DNA of 64,000 bases from the NCBI RefSeq assembly GCF_016651105.1, contig NZ_JAEKEL010000001.1:4640001-4704000 (forward strand). The letters run 5' to 3'. Each line of letters starts with the position of its first letter. Position 1 is the stretch's first letter. Source of the stretch: Pseudomonas sp. TH15 (lineage in GTDB: Bacteria; Pseudomonadota; Gammaproteobacteria; Pseudomonadales; Pseudomonadaceae). Made by a program: the position numbers and the translations under genes. Positions 28,360-38,339 of the stretch are shown here, piece by piece. Below the pieces are notes generated by a model that saw only the letters and a program-made list of their open reading frames with translations, had not been told where the DNA came from and ran no database searches.

Positions 28360-28791
28360 TTAGCATAGCCAACTTTGATCAACGGAAAGCGATACCTGAC
28401 AATGACATGACATCTGAATCGCCCCGCGCTTCGTCGACGCCTCGAACTGCTTAAATGGGTCGGTGGCTGCCTTCGCGACGGATGGCAACCGGCCGGATGC
28501 GGACGTTCGCAGGCGGACGCTAACGGCCAAAAGCAGTCATTCGTCAGTGCCCACATTTGCCGGACAGCCTAGTAGCAAAATAGCTCTATTAAGTTGCGGA
28601 CCGATTACGGTCAGCTAGCCGTGTGTTTCTTGCAAACGCCAGCGGCCGGGCACAACGCACAGTCGTTAGCGGACGAGCATTAATTGAGGATAAACCCAAG
28701 ATTTTTGCCGCTGCTGCATGAATTCCACAGTGTCACCAGCTTGCCTCCTCTATGCGGGCGACACTTTATGCATTCTTAAATTATTATTGTA
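28360..28791. other. Gap without recognised gene
   Basis: No supported gene between the convergent HEPN-motif and large nuclease-like genes. Contains a dispersed degenerate fragment (ACGGCCAAAAGCAGTCATTC near 28521). Confidence 0.45.
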
Positions 28792-31700
28792 TTAGAAGCC
28801 TTCTTTTCTTAGATTGGCCTCAACGTCTTCGCGTTTTCCATGGCGCTCGTAGCCTTGAGCAAGTTGATCCAGCATGGCTGCAACATTTGGATGGGAGTGC
28901 TGCACCCGCTCTGCCTGGTTTCTGTAATGTGCTGCCAGATCACGCTCTTGGTCGCCGCCATCCCAAGGAGACCGGCTAGTGACCCCACGCTTATTAATGG
29001 TTCCAGTGATGAAGCCGGTACGCATATGTTCTAATTCAGGAGACTCTAAAATCTCCCTGGCCGGCGTGAATGGCCATGTACCATCCTCATCTGCTGGGGA
29101 ATGGGAGAGAATTTGTCCTAAAGTCTGATCACACATTGTTGGCCGATCTGCATCACTACATAACTCACGTGTTTCCTGAATAAAGTGAATAAATTTATCT
29201 GCATCAATACCCCCATCTGATTGAGTGCCAGGTAGTCGCTTGCAGTGATGTAAGACATCCCAAGCCCTCCCGGCAGTTGCCCGACTGGCCTCAGTCACCT
29301 CCTGTCTTTCCCCATGTTCCGGCTTGTAGATCGCACAAATTAACTCCTTGAAGAGTTCTGGCTCTGATGTGATAGCTTCATACAGCGCACTAGCATTGTC
29401 TCCTCGCCCATGCTGAAGAAATGGAAATAGCCCAAATTCAAGTTGAGCCAGAGCTAACCGCTCAAATTCACCAGAACTCTCTAGCCGCTCCAGCATTTTC
29501 TCTAGATGCCAAGACTGAATTTTAGGCCCATCTATCTCTCTACAGCTGAGTAACTGTTGAAGAGCTAAATAAATCTTACCAGGAGCAGTTTCTTGAAGTT
29601 TGAATTGGCAGCAATAAAGAGCACTCATTGGGCGCTTAGCCTTCAAGAGCTGCTCTAACACAAAGTCTAAATCCTCATCATTTGTTTGATGGTATGGTTG
29701 AACCATGTGCCAATACTCGGTATTGACCTCATGATCACAGGACTCAACCAACTGCCAGGTCTCTCGGTTTGGGATAGCCAGAGTTAAGAAACTGGCGAGC
29801 CTCACCGATGGCCATCCACGTTGTTTGCCTAACTCAACTACTTTTTTAAGTAGCGCATCAGGTGCTGGTGACGCAGCCGTACGTAGAAATCCTGCTATAC
29901 ACGCACTCATGTGCGTGCCGTTATCAAAGCTCTCAAGCTTTTCCTGAATCCATTCCATCCAGTAGCCCTCACCCCAGGGAACCCCTGCCAATGTGGCTCC
30001 GACGATGCTGGGTTCGGTGCATACTTCAATAAGGCATTCTATTCCTGTGATTCTTTCAGCCTGATATATCGCCGATAACGAGGAGGCTCTGAGCTCGGAA
30101 ACAATTTTGGCTTTGTCATGGAGATCTTTTTTCATCCTCCGTAGGAAGCTCCAGCCAATGGCTATCGAACAACCAATGGTCTCGCATGACCAAGTTGAGG
30201 GGGCCAATCGTTCATAGCATGTCTCCACCGACTGGAGCCACTCGTTAAGCTCCGTGGCGGATGCCTCATCGTAATTACGGTGCCAATTAATAATTGCCCT
30301 CAGAGCTGAACGTATAATTTCCCGATCCACATCCCTATCTGTCGCTTGGATGAAGGGTTCAATCAGTTCCAATAATCTGGGCAAATCCTCTCGATCCCTG
30401 AAGCCGGTCTTTTGCAGTAACGAGACAATTCTAGGTGCATTCCCATCGCTGAGTTGAAGTAGCTTTTCATGGACGAAATCAAGCATTTCATACATTTCAG
30501 CATGGGTAACACCACGGCCTGCACCTGCATCGTCTTCACGCCATTTGGGCCTGTGAATATGGTCGGCAGTTTGGTGACCACGCCCCGCGATCCCCACCAA
30601 AAGACGAAAGGAAGCCTCGGGATCCCTTTCGATTAACAGACTGAGTACTTTGATTCGCTCCGGTAAGCTGGCAGCAGTCTGCGGAAACCACGAGCGGAAA
30701 AAGTTTAGAAGGCTCCGACTCGGTTTGTTGCCCCAATTTCCCTTCATAGGTACATGGCTTAACTGGGCAAGAATTAGCGCCACTGGGGCCAAGCGACGCG
30801 GAGCCCAGCCAAGAGTTTCCAATGCCCAAAGCAAACCTGCGTGCCAGCAGCGGCCTCCAAGTATAGAGTCACTAGTTTCGGTAAAAAGCCTCGTTATTGG
30901 AGCATCCGCCATGCGTAAGCTGTTCTGAATAGCACGAAGAAATCTATCCGGCGCTGCTTCTGCCAAGTTTGGTAGATAGGAGGATAAAGACAGCCAGCGT
31001 CCTCCATCGGCCCCGTCAAGCAGCTCGCCCACTAACCCCGCCACCCTCTCTTCGATGTCCAGTGCCTGTAGGCCAACTTGATCTGGGGCACGCACTGTCA
31101 GCTTTATGAGCGAATCGCAAATCGATTCAAATAGTAAGTCTGAATACGGATGAACTTTTCCATGAAGCTGGGCCATCCAGCGCTCGTTATCCGGCAGTTC
31201 CAACTGGGGGTCAGGTGCCGATAACATTTTCTGAGCAAGGGCAAAGAAACGGTCCAGTTGGTTACTAGTAATTCGGTCTGCACATTGACTGAGCAGATCC
31301 AAAGGCGATTTGGCTTTCCAGACTGCGCCTATCTTCAGCAGTGGAGCATCGTCAAGTCGTACAAGTTGCCGCAAATCTTGCTCAACCGTTTCATAGGAAC
31401 GGCCCGACAGTTCTTCAACTGCTTGTCGATCCGCTGCTTTGTCTGAATGCCAAGCTCCAAGTAGGCAAAGCAGCGGGAGACTTGCTGCTTGCGGTGCTTC
31501 TAGCCAGACAGGGCATTGAATTGCCGGGTTAGTCGCTCTTTGTCGGCGAAATACAGTCCATGAGCGGCCAGTGGATAATGCATAGCGCTTGGCATCAGAT
31601 TCTTCCATTCCTGTAGCAATCAGAGCTTTCTCGAACTCGTATATATTCGGCCGCTCCAAGATCAGCTCATTACCATTTGGCCTTCCGGCCAAATCGCCTG

Positions 31701-32562
31701 TGGCGTGAGGGATGATCACTCGCAAGTCTTCACGTAAAACTAGATTGCTTGCGGTTTCAGTGCGAGCCGCGATTGCAACCCGCAATTGAGGGTTTGCTTC
31801 CACATACCGCCAACCATGAGGTTCTGTCACAACAAGGGCATGATGTTGCAGGTCGCCCGATGCCATTACCACCGCAACTGTGAATGCTACGGCTTCTTCC
31901 ACACTGTCGGCACGTATCACAAGAGGCTGTGTAGGTGTAATGCTCGCCTGAAGCTTTTCACCCAAAGCGTCGAACATCGATGCCCGATCCTGGAATAGTG
32001 CTTCGGGAGTGATGGCCGGGCTACATTGTCGCGCCCACGTATCCCAGTAGCGGGAAAGGCTGACTACACCCCCGCCACTCAAACCCAACGCTTCGGCGAA
32101 CTGCAAAGCGACTGCCGGACTTTGCTCCAACCATTGCTCCAGATCGTCCGCATCGTAGACCCGCACATCAGCCCATTCCCCCTGGCGGGTCTGCTCCTCG
32201 ATCCATTCAGACTTTTTTGTCCAGCGGCGAGGGGTAACAAATACATACGTGCAGTTCGATCGCTCTTCCTTGCTTGTCGTTTCTGTGCGCTTCCGATAAT
32301 CGCGGTTAGCTTTGCCGGGCACATCTTGATCACAGCCAACTTCCCAGCATGACGCACCAGCTGGAACCCAGGCATTACCAAGGTCACTGAACAGAACGCC
32401 GTCCCAGCCTGGTACATAGGTTGAATCACCCGCTGGAAATGAAAGCTGGCGCGTTGCTCCGGGTTCAAAGCAAAGGCGCCTGACCCAGCGCGGCAAATCG
32501 GTTTGCGCTTCCTTGGCATGCGTATTGGCCCAATTGACGATGTGGGAGGCTGTGATTCGCAT
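28792..32562 (-). CDS. Large protein with a nuclease-like N-terminus and helical repeats
   Basis: A 1256-residue cytoplasmic protein. Residues 40-160 resemble a PD-(D/E)XK restriction-endonuclease-like domain: GWDGVLF (Asp54), SCWEVG (Glu74), GKANRDYRKRT (Lys84), then FVTPRRW and DADDLEQWLE. Residues 200-400 have the strand-helix pattern of a STAND-type NTPase, but the expected Walker A is replaced by RADSVEEAV. The remaining 800 residues are helical, repeat-like and probably a sensor or scaffold. This layout is common in single-gene phage-defence proteins. No named family is certain. It is alone on its strand, in an accessory region. Confidence 0.6.
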   Translation of the reverse strand: MRITASHIVNWANTHAKEAQTDLPRWVRRLCFEPGATRQLSFPAGDSTYVPGWDGVLFSDLGNAWVPAGASCWEVGCDQDVPGKANRDYRKRTETTSKEERSNCTYVFVTPRRWTKKSEWIEEQTRQGEWADVRVYDADDLEQWLEQSPAVALQFAEALGLSGGGVVSLSRYWDTWARQCSPAITPEALFQDRASMFDALGEKLQASITPTQPLVIRADSVEEAVAFTVAVVMASGDLQHHALVVTEPHGWRYVEANPQLRVAIAARTETASNLVLREDLRVIIPHATGDLAGRPNGNELILERPNIYEFEKALIATGMEESDAKRYALSTGRSWTVFRRQRATNPAIQCPVWLEAPQAASLPLLCLLGAWHSDKAADRQAVEELSGRSYETVEQDLRQLVRLDDAPLLKIGAVWKAKSPLDLLSQCADRITSNQLDRFFALAQKMLSAPDPQLELPDNERWMAQLHGKVHPYSDLLFESICDSLIKLTVRAPDQVGLQALDIEERVAGLVGELLDGADGGRWLSLSSYLPNLAEAAPDRFLRAIQNSLRMADAPITRLFTETSDSILGGRCWHAGLLWALETLGWAPRRLAPVALILAQLSHVPMKGNWGNKPSRSLLNFFRSWFPQTAASLPERIKVLSLLIERDPEASFRLLVGIAGRGHQTADHIHRPKWREDDAGAGRGVTHAEMYEMLDFVHEKLLQLSDGNAPRIVSLLQKTGFRDREDLPRLLELIEPFIQATDRDVDREIIRSALRAIINWHRNYDEASATELNEWLQSVETCYERLAPSTWSCETIGCSIAIGWSFLRRMKKDLHDKAKIVSELRASSLSAIYQAERITGIECLIEVCTEPSIVGATLAGVPWGEGYWMEWIQEKLESFDNGTHMSACIAGFLRTAASPAPDALLKKVVELGKQRGWPSVRLASFLTLAIPNRETWQLVESCDHEVNTEYWHMVQPYHQTNDEDLDFVLEQLLKAKRPMSALYCCQFKLQETAPGKIYLALQQLLSCREIDGPKIQSWHLEKMLERLESSGEFERLALAQLEFGLFPFLQHGRGDNASALYEAITSEPELFKELICAIYKPEHGERQEVTEASRATAGRAWDVLHHCKRLPGTQSDGGIDADKFIHFIQETRELCSDADRPTMCDQTLGQILSHSPADEDGTWPFTPAREILESPELEHMRTGFITGTINKRGVTSRSPWDGGDQERDLAAHYRNQAERVQHSHPNVAAMLDQLAQGYERHGKREDVEANLRKEGF

Positions 32563-32954
32563 AATCCATTCCAGATAAAAGGGGCGTCAGTGCGACCCCA
32601 AGCTTACCCCTCCGCCAGCTCATCTTGGAACACCATTGGTGTTCTGGCGGTTCAGTGTTCCTGTGTTTTTTCGTTGGTGCTCCATGGCTGAAAGCCTTAG
32701 TCTCCTTAGCTTTCAGCGACCCTGACCGCTTTGAATCGAGGTGTCTACGGTGAACGGCTGCTATTGGCCGATAGCGGTCGGTCTGTAAGCATCGGCCGAA
32801 GGGCCATGCTTTACCCTAGGGTGTCTTCGCGTTGCGGTTTCACCTTTGTTGAACCCGCAACGCGGAAGGAGCCCAGAGAGTGCTGTTGGTCGATGGCTGC
32901 CTTTGGCAAAGGGCTGCTATCGACCCAGGTTGTGTGAAAACGAGCTGGAAGCAG
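32563..32954. other. Gap with a strong hairpin
   Basis: No gene supported. A stable hairpin at 32829-32863 pairs GCGTTGCGG with CCGCAACGC, with further TTCA/TGAA pairing inside the loop, but no T-run follows. Degenerate copies of the dispersed GGCCGA fragment occur near 32767 and 32793. Confidence 0.5.
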
Positions 32955-33347
32955 TTAACTAAACGTGATGCAGACTGGTTCCATCTCTACCAACGAATTT
33001 TCACAGGCCCTTACGAGATCTCGCACACAGTAAAGCCTCCATCCCTTGCCTGATCCCCACTTTGCCGCGACAGATTCAAGCGAAGACTCTTCCTCCTGCG
33101 TTGCGCGAGCCCAATCATTGTGCCCGATCTCAGCGATCAATTGAGCCTGGTAGACCTGTAAGAATGGAAGCAAGCTTTTCGCTTGTTCAATCTCTATGAG
33201 GACAAATTCTGCTGTATCGAGTTGCTGTTTAACATTTTCGACCAGTTCGTGAGCCTGCAACGGGAGTGCTTCTAACACAGCTTCCAAGGCTGATCCGGAT
33301 TTGTCGGCACTTTGGAAGGTGCCGCAGATGATGTTCCCTCCTGCCAT
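32955..33347 (-). CDS. Unknown small protein
   Basis: A 130-residue soluble, acidic and mostly helical protein (FVLIEIEQAKSLLPFLQVYQ). No signal peptide or membrane segment, and no family recognised. It lies between the large nuclease-like gene and a SUKH-like gene on the same strand, so it could be part of a defence or immunity locus. Start ATG 33347 has AAAGAT-like weak ribosome-site sequence upstream. Confidence 0.5.
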   Translation of the reverse strand: MAGGNIICGTFQSADKSGSALEAVLEALPLQAHELVENVKQQLDTAEFVLIEIEQAKSLLPFLQVYQAQLIAEIGHNDWARATQEEESSLESVAAKWGSGKGWRLYCVRDLVRACENSLVEMEPVCITFS

Positions 33348-33518
33348 ATCTTTCCCCTATCCTAGCTTCGAAGCTTGGATTAAGCAGCTCGCGATTACGT
33401 GTCTAACGTCGATTTTTTGCTGATCTACGCCCGTTGCGAGTGGCCAATTAATCCAAGGCTTGATGAAAAATCCTGCGATTCTCTGACCTTCTGGTGGTCG
33501 AGATCGTGACGGGATCTT

Positions 33519-34169
33519 TCAATCATTTCTTACCTGTTTGAGCCAGTTCCAGAAAGGATCACTGGATTCATGCGCGTCCATGCTTGTTGTGCTTGAGATG
33601 AGATCTGATGCGCGCGCCGGGACGCTGAGGCCAAGCGTGCGTTCCACGTACGCGCGCAATGCCCTAGGTGGTGCTGGGTAGTCATCATCTACGTATTGCT
33701 GCTCCCGCAGTTCGGCCGGTGTTCTCGTAAACTCCTCTGGCCAGCAGTGCTCGTTGTAACCGATGGCCAGTAAGCGAATCAGGTCTTGCGTACTATTAGT
33801 CAAGACGCAGAGCATGTCTGATCCCGAGCCCGAGCCAAGATGAACGATTCGCTGCTGATCGTGGTCGTCCAGCCATAACCCTGCCCACGATCCATCGCCA
33901 CCAGTCCTGAGGAATATTGATAGCCGCTCGTTTACTCTGGGATCTTCGCAGGCCGTCCATCGAGCAGTATCGGCGGAGTCCGGAACGTGAAAGGCGGTGA
34001 TAGCGCTGTTGTTGTATTCCGGTTCGGGATGCAAAGTCATGTAGCGGCCCCCGCTCCGATAGTGACGGACGCAGCCTAGTGCTTCCAGGAATTCCATGGT
34101 CTGTCGTAATACTGGAGGTACCGGATTGCTTGCCGAGAAAGCGGCTACTAATTCGTCGGTGAAGTTCAT
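33519..34169 (-). CDS. SMI1/KNR4 (SUKH)-like protein
   Basis: A 216-residue soluble protein from ATG 34169, chosen because the upstream extension lacks family character. The segment TQDLIRLLAIGYNEHCWPEE followed by PPRALRAYVERTLGLSVP resembles the C-terminal half of SUKH proteins, a superfamily rich in immunity proteins against contact-dependent toxins. The N-terminal half (LRQTMEFLEALGCVRHYRSG) is less typical. No toxin gene is adjacent. Assignment is tentative. Confidence 0.5.
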   Translation of the reverse strand: MNFTDELVAAFSASNPVPPVLRQTMEFLEALGCVRHYRSGGRYMTLHPEPEYNNSAITAFHVPDSADTARWTACEDPRVNERLSIFLRTGGDGSWAGLWLDDHDQQRIVHLGSGSGSDMLCVLTNSTQDLIRLLAIGYNEHCWPEEFTRTPAELREQQYVDDDYPAPPRALRAYVERTLGLSVPARASDLISSTTSMDAHESSDPFWNWLKQVRND

Positions 34170-34371
34170 GTCTTTTCTGACCATTGTCTTTAGCGAGTAT
34201 CGTGAATGAAGATAGATTGCTATGCCCGGAATATATCGCCATGTGCCACCCAATGCCCGCTTCTGGCCGAAAGCAGCCGCTCAAAGCGCACATCCAACCC
34301 AACAGTCTTAGAACGAGGCCAAATAAGATATCTTGTTGATCCACCAACCCGCTCGCCATCTTAGGGAAGCC

Positions 34372-35262
34372 ATGCTGAGTTCACTTGTATTGAATGGCCA
34401 GTCTCCAGCATCTGACCGCTCAGACCTGATGGTGCCGTGGTGGAGTTTTACGAAAACGGTTCTGGCGGCGACTGCCCTGACGTTGGTGCGTGACGGCCTG
34501 ATCAGATTGGACGACCCGATCCCTGATCAACCTTTCACATTGCGCCAACTATTGCGCCATGAAGCAGGTCTCGCCGACTACAGCGAACTGGTCGACTATC
34601 ACGCCGCAGTCGCTAACAATCAGGCCGCCTGGCCCGCCGACGAAATGATGCAACGCCTCGACGGCGAGCGGCTTCGATACAGCCCCGGAGGCGGATGGCG
34701 TTACTCGAATGTCGGCTACCTGCTCATCGGCAGACTGATTGAACGAGTGACGGATCTGTCGCTTGAAGACGCCGTGAGTCAACGTGTATTCAACGCTTTA
34801 GGCCTGTCGAACGTTCGCTTCGCTAAAACGCGAAAAGATTTGCAAGAGACCCATTCAGGAAGCAGCTCGAATTACGACCCTGGCTGGGTCTACCACGGTC
34901 TATTGATTGGCCCGCTTTCGCAGGCTGCTTTATTACTTGATCGACTACTCGCCGGCCACCTCCTCCCGCCGGATTTACTCGAAGAAATGCAGACAGCAAA
35001 AACATTGGGCGGACCGATTCCGGGACGTCCATGGGTTACGCCGGGGTATGGTCTGGGTTTGATGCAGGGATTGATCGAAGGTGGTTACACCCTCAGCGGG
35101 CACACGGGTTGCGGGCCTGGCAGTGTGATTGCCGTTTACCGCATCAGCGACGGCGACGCATCGGTTTGTTGCGCAAGTTTTGATGCGGGCGCCAGTGAAG
35201 GTGTGGTCGAAGCATATGTCGTTGGAAGATTGATGCAGGCCTTACGCAGAGCGAGCGCTTGA
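34372..35262 (+). CDS. Serine hydrolase of the class C beta-lactamase/PBP4 fold
   Basis: A 296-residue protein with the three expected motifs: Ser-x-x-Lys (SFTK, residues 25-28), Tyr-x-Asn (YSNVG, about 105) and His-x-Gly (HTGCG, about 245). No signal peptide is apparent, so it is probably a cytoplasmic esterase or peptidase rather than a resistance beta-lactamase. ATG 34372 has AGGGAA upstream. The N-terminus is shorter than in typical EstB-like proteins, where the SxxK lies around residue 60-75. Confidence 0.75.
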   Translation: MLSSLVLNGQSPASDRSDLMVPWWSFTKTVLAATALTLVRDGLIRLDDPIPDQPFTLRQLLRHEAGLADYSELVDYHAAVANNQAAWPADEMMQRLDGERLRYSPGGGWRYSNVGYLLIGRLIERVTDLSLEDAVSQRVFNALGLSNVRFAKTRKDLQETHSGSSSNYDPGWVYHGLLIGPLSQAALLLDRLLAGHLLPPDLLEEMQTAKTLGGPIPGRPWVTPGYGLGLMQGLIEGGYTLSGHTGCGPGSVIAVYRISDGDASVCCASFDAGASEGVVEAYVVGRLMQALRRASA

Positions 35263-35344
35263 AGTAAAACGACCTTCCCGTGAGCACTTCAGAAAATCGA
35301 AATACACTATCGCCACGACTTTATAAAAGCAGGAACGCCGATAC

Positions 35345-36553
35345 ATGACCGAACCTCAGACCGTTGAGCAAAGCAGTGCATGGTCGGTGTTTCTGATCTT
35401 TCTGCGCCTCGGACTGACCTCTTTCGGTGGTCCGGTGGCGCACCTGGGGTACTTCCATAATGAATTCGTTCTCAGGCGCCATTGGTTAAGTGAACGCAGT
35501 TATGCGGATCTGGTAGCGCTCTGCCAATTCCTGCCCGGCCCGGCGAGCAGCCAGGTCGGCATCGCCTTGGGCATGTTGCGGGCGGGATACCGTGGTGCGT
35601 TGGCGGCGTGGGTGGGGTTTACCCTGCCCTCGGCGACTGCGTTGATTGTGTTTGCCCTGGGCATCGCCCACTACGGCACCGCTCTTTCGCCTGGTGCCCT
35701 GCATGGGCTCAAAGTGGTCGCGGTCGCGGTGGTTGCTCAAGCCGTGTGGGGCATGGCGCGCAATCTTTGCACGGACGTGCCGCGCATTGCCCTGATGGCG
35801 ATTGCCGCGTGTGTTGCATTGCTTGCGCCGTCGGCGTGGGCACAGGTGGCTGTGATTTTCGCCGCAGGTCTGGCGGGCCTGCTGCTGTTCAAACCAGTGG
35901 AGCGTGCCGAGCACGACGCTCTGCCGATCACCATCAGCCGGCGAACCGGTGCGATCTGTTTATCACTGTTCCTGGTATTGCTAGTGGGCCTGCCGTTGCT
36001 GGCCGAACTGCATCCCGATCAACGCGTGGCAATGGTGGATGCGTTTTACCGCGCCGGCGCTTTGGTATTCGGAGGTGGCCACGTCGTTCTGCCTCTGCTG
36101 CAAGCGGAAGTTGTGCCCACTGGCTGGGTTAGCAATGAAGCGTTTCTGGCCGGCTATGGCGCCACGCAGGCGATGCCCGGCCCTTTGTTTACGTTCGCCG
36201 CGTTTCTCGGTGCTTCGATGAACGTCGCGCCTTCAGGCTGGGCAGGTGGCGCGATCTGCTTGATGGCGATTTTTGCCCCCTCGTTTCTGTTGATCATCGG
36301 TTCCTTGCCTTTCTGGGAGCGGTTACGACGCAGCCTGCTTGCGCAAGCCGCTCTGGCTGGGGTGAACGCCGCGGTGGTTGGCCTGCTGTTGGCCGCGCTT
36401 TACCAACCTGTCTGGACCAGCGCCATTATCAAACCACAAGATTTTTGTCTCGCGCTGGTTGCCCTGATCGCGTTGATGTTCGCAAAGCTGCCAGTGTGGT
36501 TGGTTGTGGTCGGAACAGGCATTGCGGGGTGGGGTTTGAATGGTCTGTATTGA
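35345..36553 (+). CDS. chrA: ChrA chromate transporter
   Basis: A 402-residue CHR-family protein with two homologous halves of about six helices each, the long-chain form. The first half carries the signature FLRLGLTSFGGPVAHLGYF and LCQFLPGPASSQVGIALG; the second carries FGGGHVVLPLL and GATQAMPGPLFTFAAFLG. It expels chromate (and probably sulfate analogues) from the cytoplasm. ATG start at 35345, about 80 bases after the serine hydrolase stop. No chrB regulator is seen. Confidence 0.9.
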   Translation: MTEPQTVEQSSAWSVFLIFLRLGLTSFGGPVAHLGYFHNEFVLRRHWLSERSYADLVALCQFLPGPASSQVGIALGMLRAGYRGALAAWVGFTLPSATALIVFALGIAHYGTALSPGALHGLKVVAVAVVAQAVWGMARNLCTDVPRIALMAIAACVALLAPSAWAQVAVIFAAGLAGLLLFKPVERAEHDALPITISRRTGAICLSLFLVLLVGLPLLAELHPDQRVAMVDAFYRAGALVFGGGHVVLPLLQAEVVPTGWVSNEAFLAGYGATQAMPGPLFTFAAFLGASMNVAPSGWAGGAICLMAIFAPSFLLIIGSLPFWERLRRSLLAQAALAGVNAAVVGLLLAALYQPVWTSAIIKPQDFCLALVALIALMFAKLPVWLVVVGTGIAGWGLNGLY

Positions 36554-36603
36554 GCTCAATCATCGGTGGTTCAGCGAATGATGCCCTGAACGCCTTCTTG
36601 TGA

Positions 36604-37083
36604 TCAGCCGCCAATCCACAACATGCTCTGAACCGTAATATGCGGATGACTCTCCAACGGCTCCCACTCATCCACAAAAGCAAAACCTTGCTTCAGATAG
36701 AAATTCGCGGCCCTGGCATTGTCCGGCGAGACGTCGAGATAAACCCGATCGAAGCCCTTTTCCAACGCGCGAGCCTTCACCGCTTCGACCAGTTTCGTAG
36801 CCACGCCGGAACCGCGTGCAGCGGGTTCAATCCACATTCCGATCAAGTTGAAGCGGTTGGCGCTATTGACCGCCGCGCCGATCATGCCCACAGGGCGGTC
36901 TTGCTCAAACGCCAGCCAGAACGCGCTGGTGGCTGACGAAGCGCGGGCTTGCCACTGTTGATCCGTGTAGCCGGCGGCGGTTTGATAGCTCACACCGAAG
37001 GCCGTGGGCGCGTCCCGCAGCGCGGCCAGCCGGACGTGTTTGAGCAGCGTCCAATCCTGGGTTTGCGTGAGTCGAATGGTCAT
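36604..37083 (-). CDS. GNAT-family N-acetyltransferase
   Basis: A 159-residue GNAT protein that transfers acetyl from acetyl-CoA to an amine. The acetyl-CoA loop is ARGSGVATKLVEAV (motif A) after LIGMWIEPA, with motif B around NARAANFYLKQGFAFVDE. Length is normal. Substrate unknown. It lies downstream of msrA on the same strand but beyond a terminator, so it probably has its own promoter. Confidence 0.85.
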   Translation of the reverse strand: MTIRLTQTQDWTLLKHVRLAALRDAPTAFGVSYQTAAGYTDQQWQARASSATSAFWLAFEQDRPVGMIGAAVNSANRFNLIGMWIEPAARGSGVATKLVEAVKARALEKGFDRVYLDVSPDNARAANFYLKQGFAFVDEWEPLESHPHITVQSMLWIGG

Positions 37084-37107
37084 GTTCGTCCCTGAAAAAT
37101 AAACAGC

Positions 37108-37138
37108 GCCCTCAACGTCTCACACGGACGTCGAGGGG
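37108..37138 (-). terminator. Rho-independent terminator of msrA
   Basis: Imperfect 11-bp hairpin (CCCTCAACGTC/GACGTCGAGGG, one mismatch). On the minus strand it is followed by GCTGTTTATTTTTC. It lies just after the msrA stop. Confidence 0.7.
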
Positions 37139-37150
37139 GCAATTTGATTT

Positions 37151-37657
37151 TTAGGCGCGTTTGGGCAGTTTCCAGCCTGGCCGGATGAAGTGACAGGTGT
37201 AGCCGTTGGGCAAGCGTTCGAGGTAGTCCTGGTGTTCCGGTTCGGCTTCCCAGAACGGGCCGGCCGGGGTGATTTCGGTGACCACCTCGCCGGGCCAAAG
37301 TCCAGAAGCGTCGACATCGGCCACGGTGTCTTCGGCGATCTGTTTCTGCGCCTCGCTGAGGTAGAAGAGGGCAGAGCGGTAGCTGGCGCCCATATCGTTG
37401 CCCTGGCGATTCTTGGTCGTTGGGTCGTGGATCTGGAAGAAAAACTCAAGGATCTGGCGGTAGCTGATCTGCTGCGGGTCGAACACGATCTCGATCGCTT
37501 CCGCGTGGTTACCGTGGTTGCGATAGGTCGCATTCGGCACATCGCCGCCTGAATAACCCACCCGCGTGGAGAGCACGCCGGGGAAACGTCGCAGCAGATC
37601 CTGCATGCCCCAGAAGCAGCCACCGGCCAAAATGGCGGTTTCGGTTTGCGTCGTCAT
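37151..37657 (-). CDS. msrA: Peptide-methionine (S)-S-oxide reductase
   Basis: A 168-residue MsrA that repairs methionine-S-sulfoxide in proteins using thioredoxin. The catalytic GCFWG is at residues 13-17 (Cys14). GYSGG, AEAIEIVFDP and FFQIHDPTTKNRQGND are the usual family segments, and YCHFI-type resolving regions are partly replaced by YTCHFIRPG. Length fits the short MsrA form. Monocistronic, with a terminator at 37108-37138. Confidence 0.92.
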   Translation of the reverse strand: MTTQTETAILAGGCFWGMQDLLRRFPGVLSTRVGYSGGDVPNATYRNHGNHAEAIEIVFDPQQISYRQILEFFFQIHDPTTKNRQGNDMGASYRSALFYLSEAQKQIAEDTVADVDASGLWPGEVVTEITPAGPFWEAEPEHQDYLERLPNGYTCHFIRPGWKLPKRA

Positions 37658-37789
37658 GGTGTGTCCTTCCTCTCGGGGACGTGGGTATAGCTGATGTTAT
37701 GAGGGCGTATTGGCAAATTCCAAGGTTGCGTGTAAACAAGCTGACCGGCGCCGAAAATGACGCATGGGCAGAACTTCACGGAAGAATGA

Positions 37790-38212
37790 ATGAGCCGACG
37801 GATTAGCAGACTCCTCTTGACCGGTGCGTGCCTGTTTGCCGGCTGCGCCATGGCTGAACCGCGATGCACAGACTTCCTCGCGAAACTCAGCGACAAAACT
37901 CAATTCGTCGAGTTTGTGGCGTGCACCCAAGACATCGACGCACAGGGAAAACCTTTCATCGCGCGCTACCGCGTCAAAGGCACCGATGCCCTTGAGGCCG
38001 AGCGCTACCTGAACCGCCGCTTCGGATTGCCAATGCTGCGGTACATCTGCTGCGGCTGGGATTCGACGTTCTATTCCTATCGGGATAAAAAAACCCAGCA
38101 CTGGTATCTGCTGGGCATGGGTTCCGAGGAAACCTCCGTCAACACGCGGGAGACGTGGCCGCAGATAAAGTACTTCTACCTCCAGGTGTCGCTCGCGACA
38201 GAAGATCCTTAA
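37790..38212 (+). CDS. DUF4952-like secreted protein
   Basis: A 140-residue protein with a signal peptide (RRISRLLLTGACLFAGCAMA); the cysteine in FAGC could also make it a lipoprotein. The mature part holds CTDFLAKL, VACTQ and LRYICCGWDS, the cysteine pattern I associate with DUF4952. Function unknown; probably periplasmic. ATG 37790 follows a GGAAGAA site. Confidence 0.7.
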   Translation: MSRRISRLLLTGACLFAGCAMAEPRCTDFLAKLSDKTQFVEFVACTQDIDAQGKPFIARYRVKGTDALEAERYLNRRFGLPMLRYICCGWDSTFYSYRDKKTQHWYLLGMGSEETSVNTRETWPQIKYFYLQVSLATEDP

Positions 38213-38339
38213 GCGTGATTGCACAGCCATTCATGTGATTTCAATCTCAGCTATGCCGAAGACTCAGGGCTCATGGAATGCGAGTCATCGGCAAGGTCCA
38301 GGCGCTGAAATCCCACCTCAACCAAGGAAGATAACCCCA

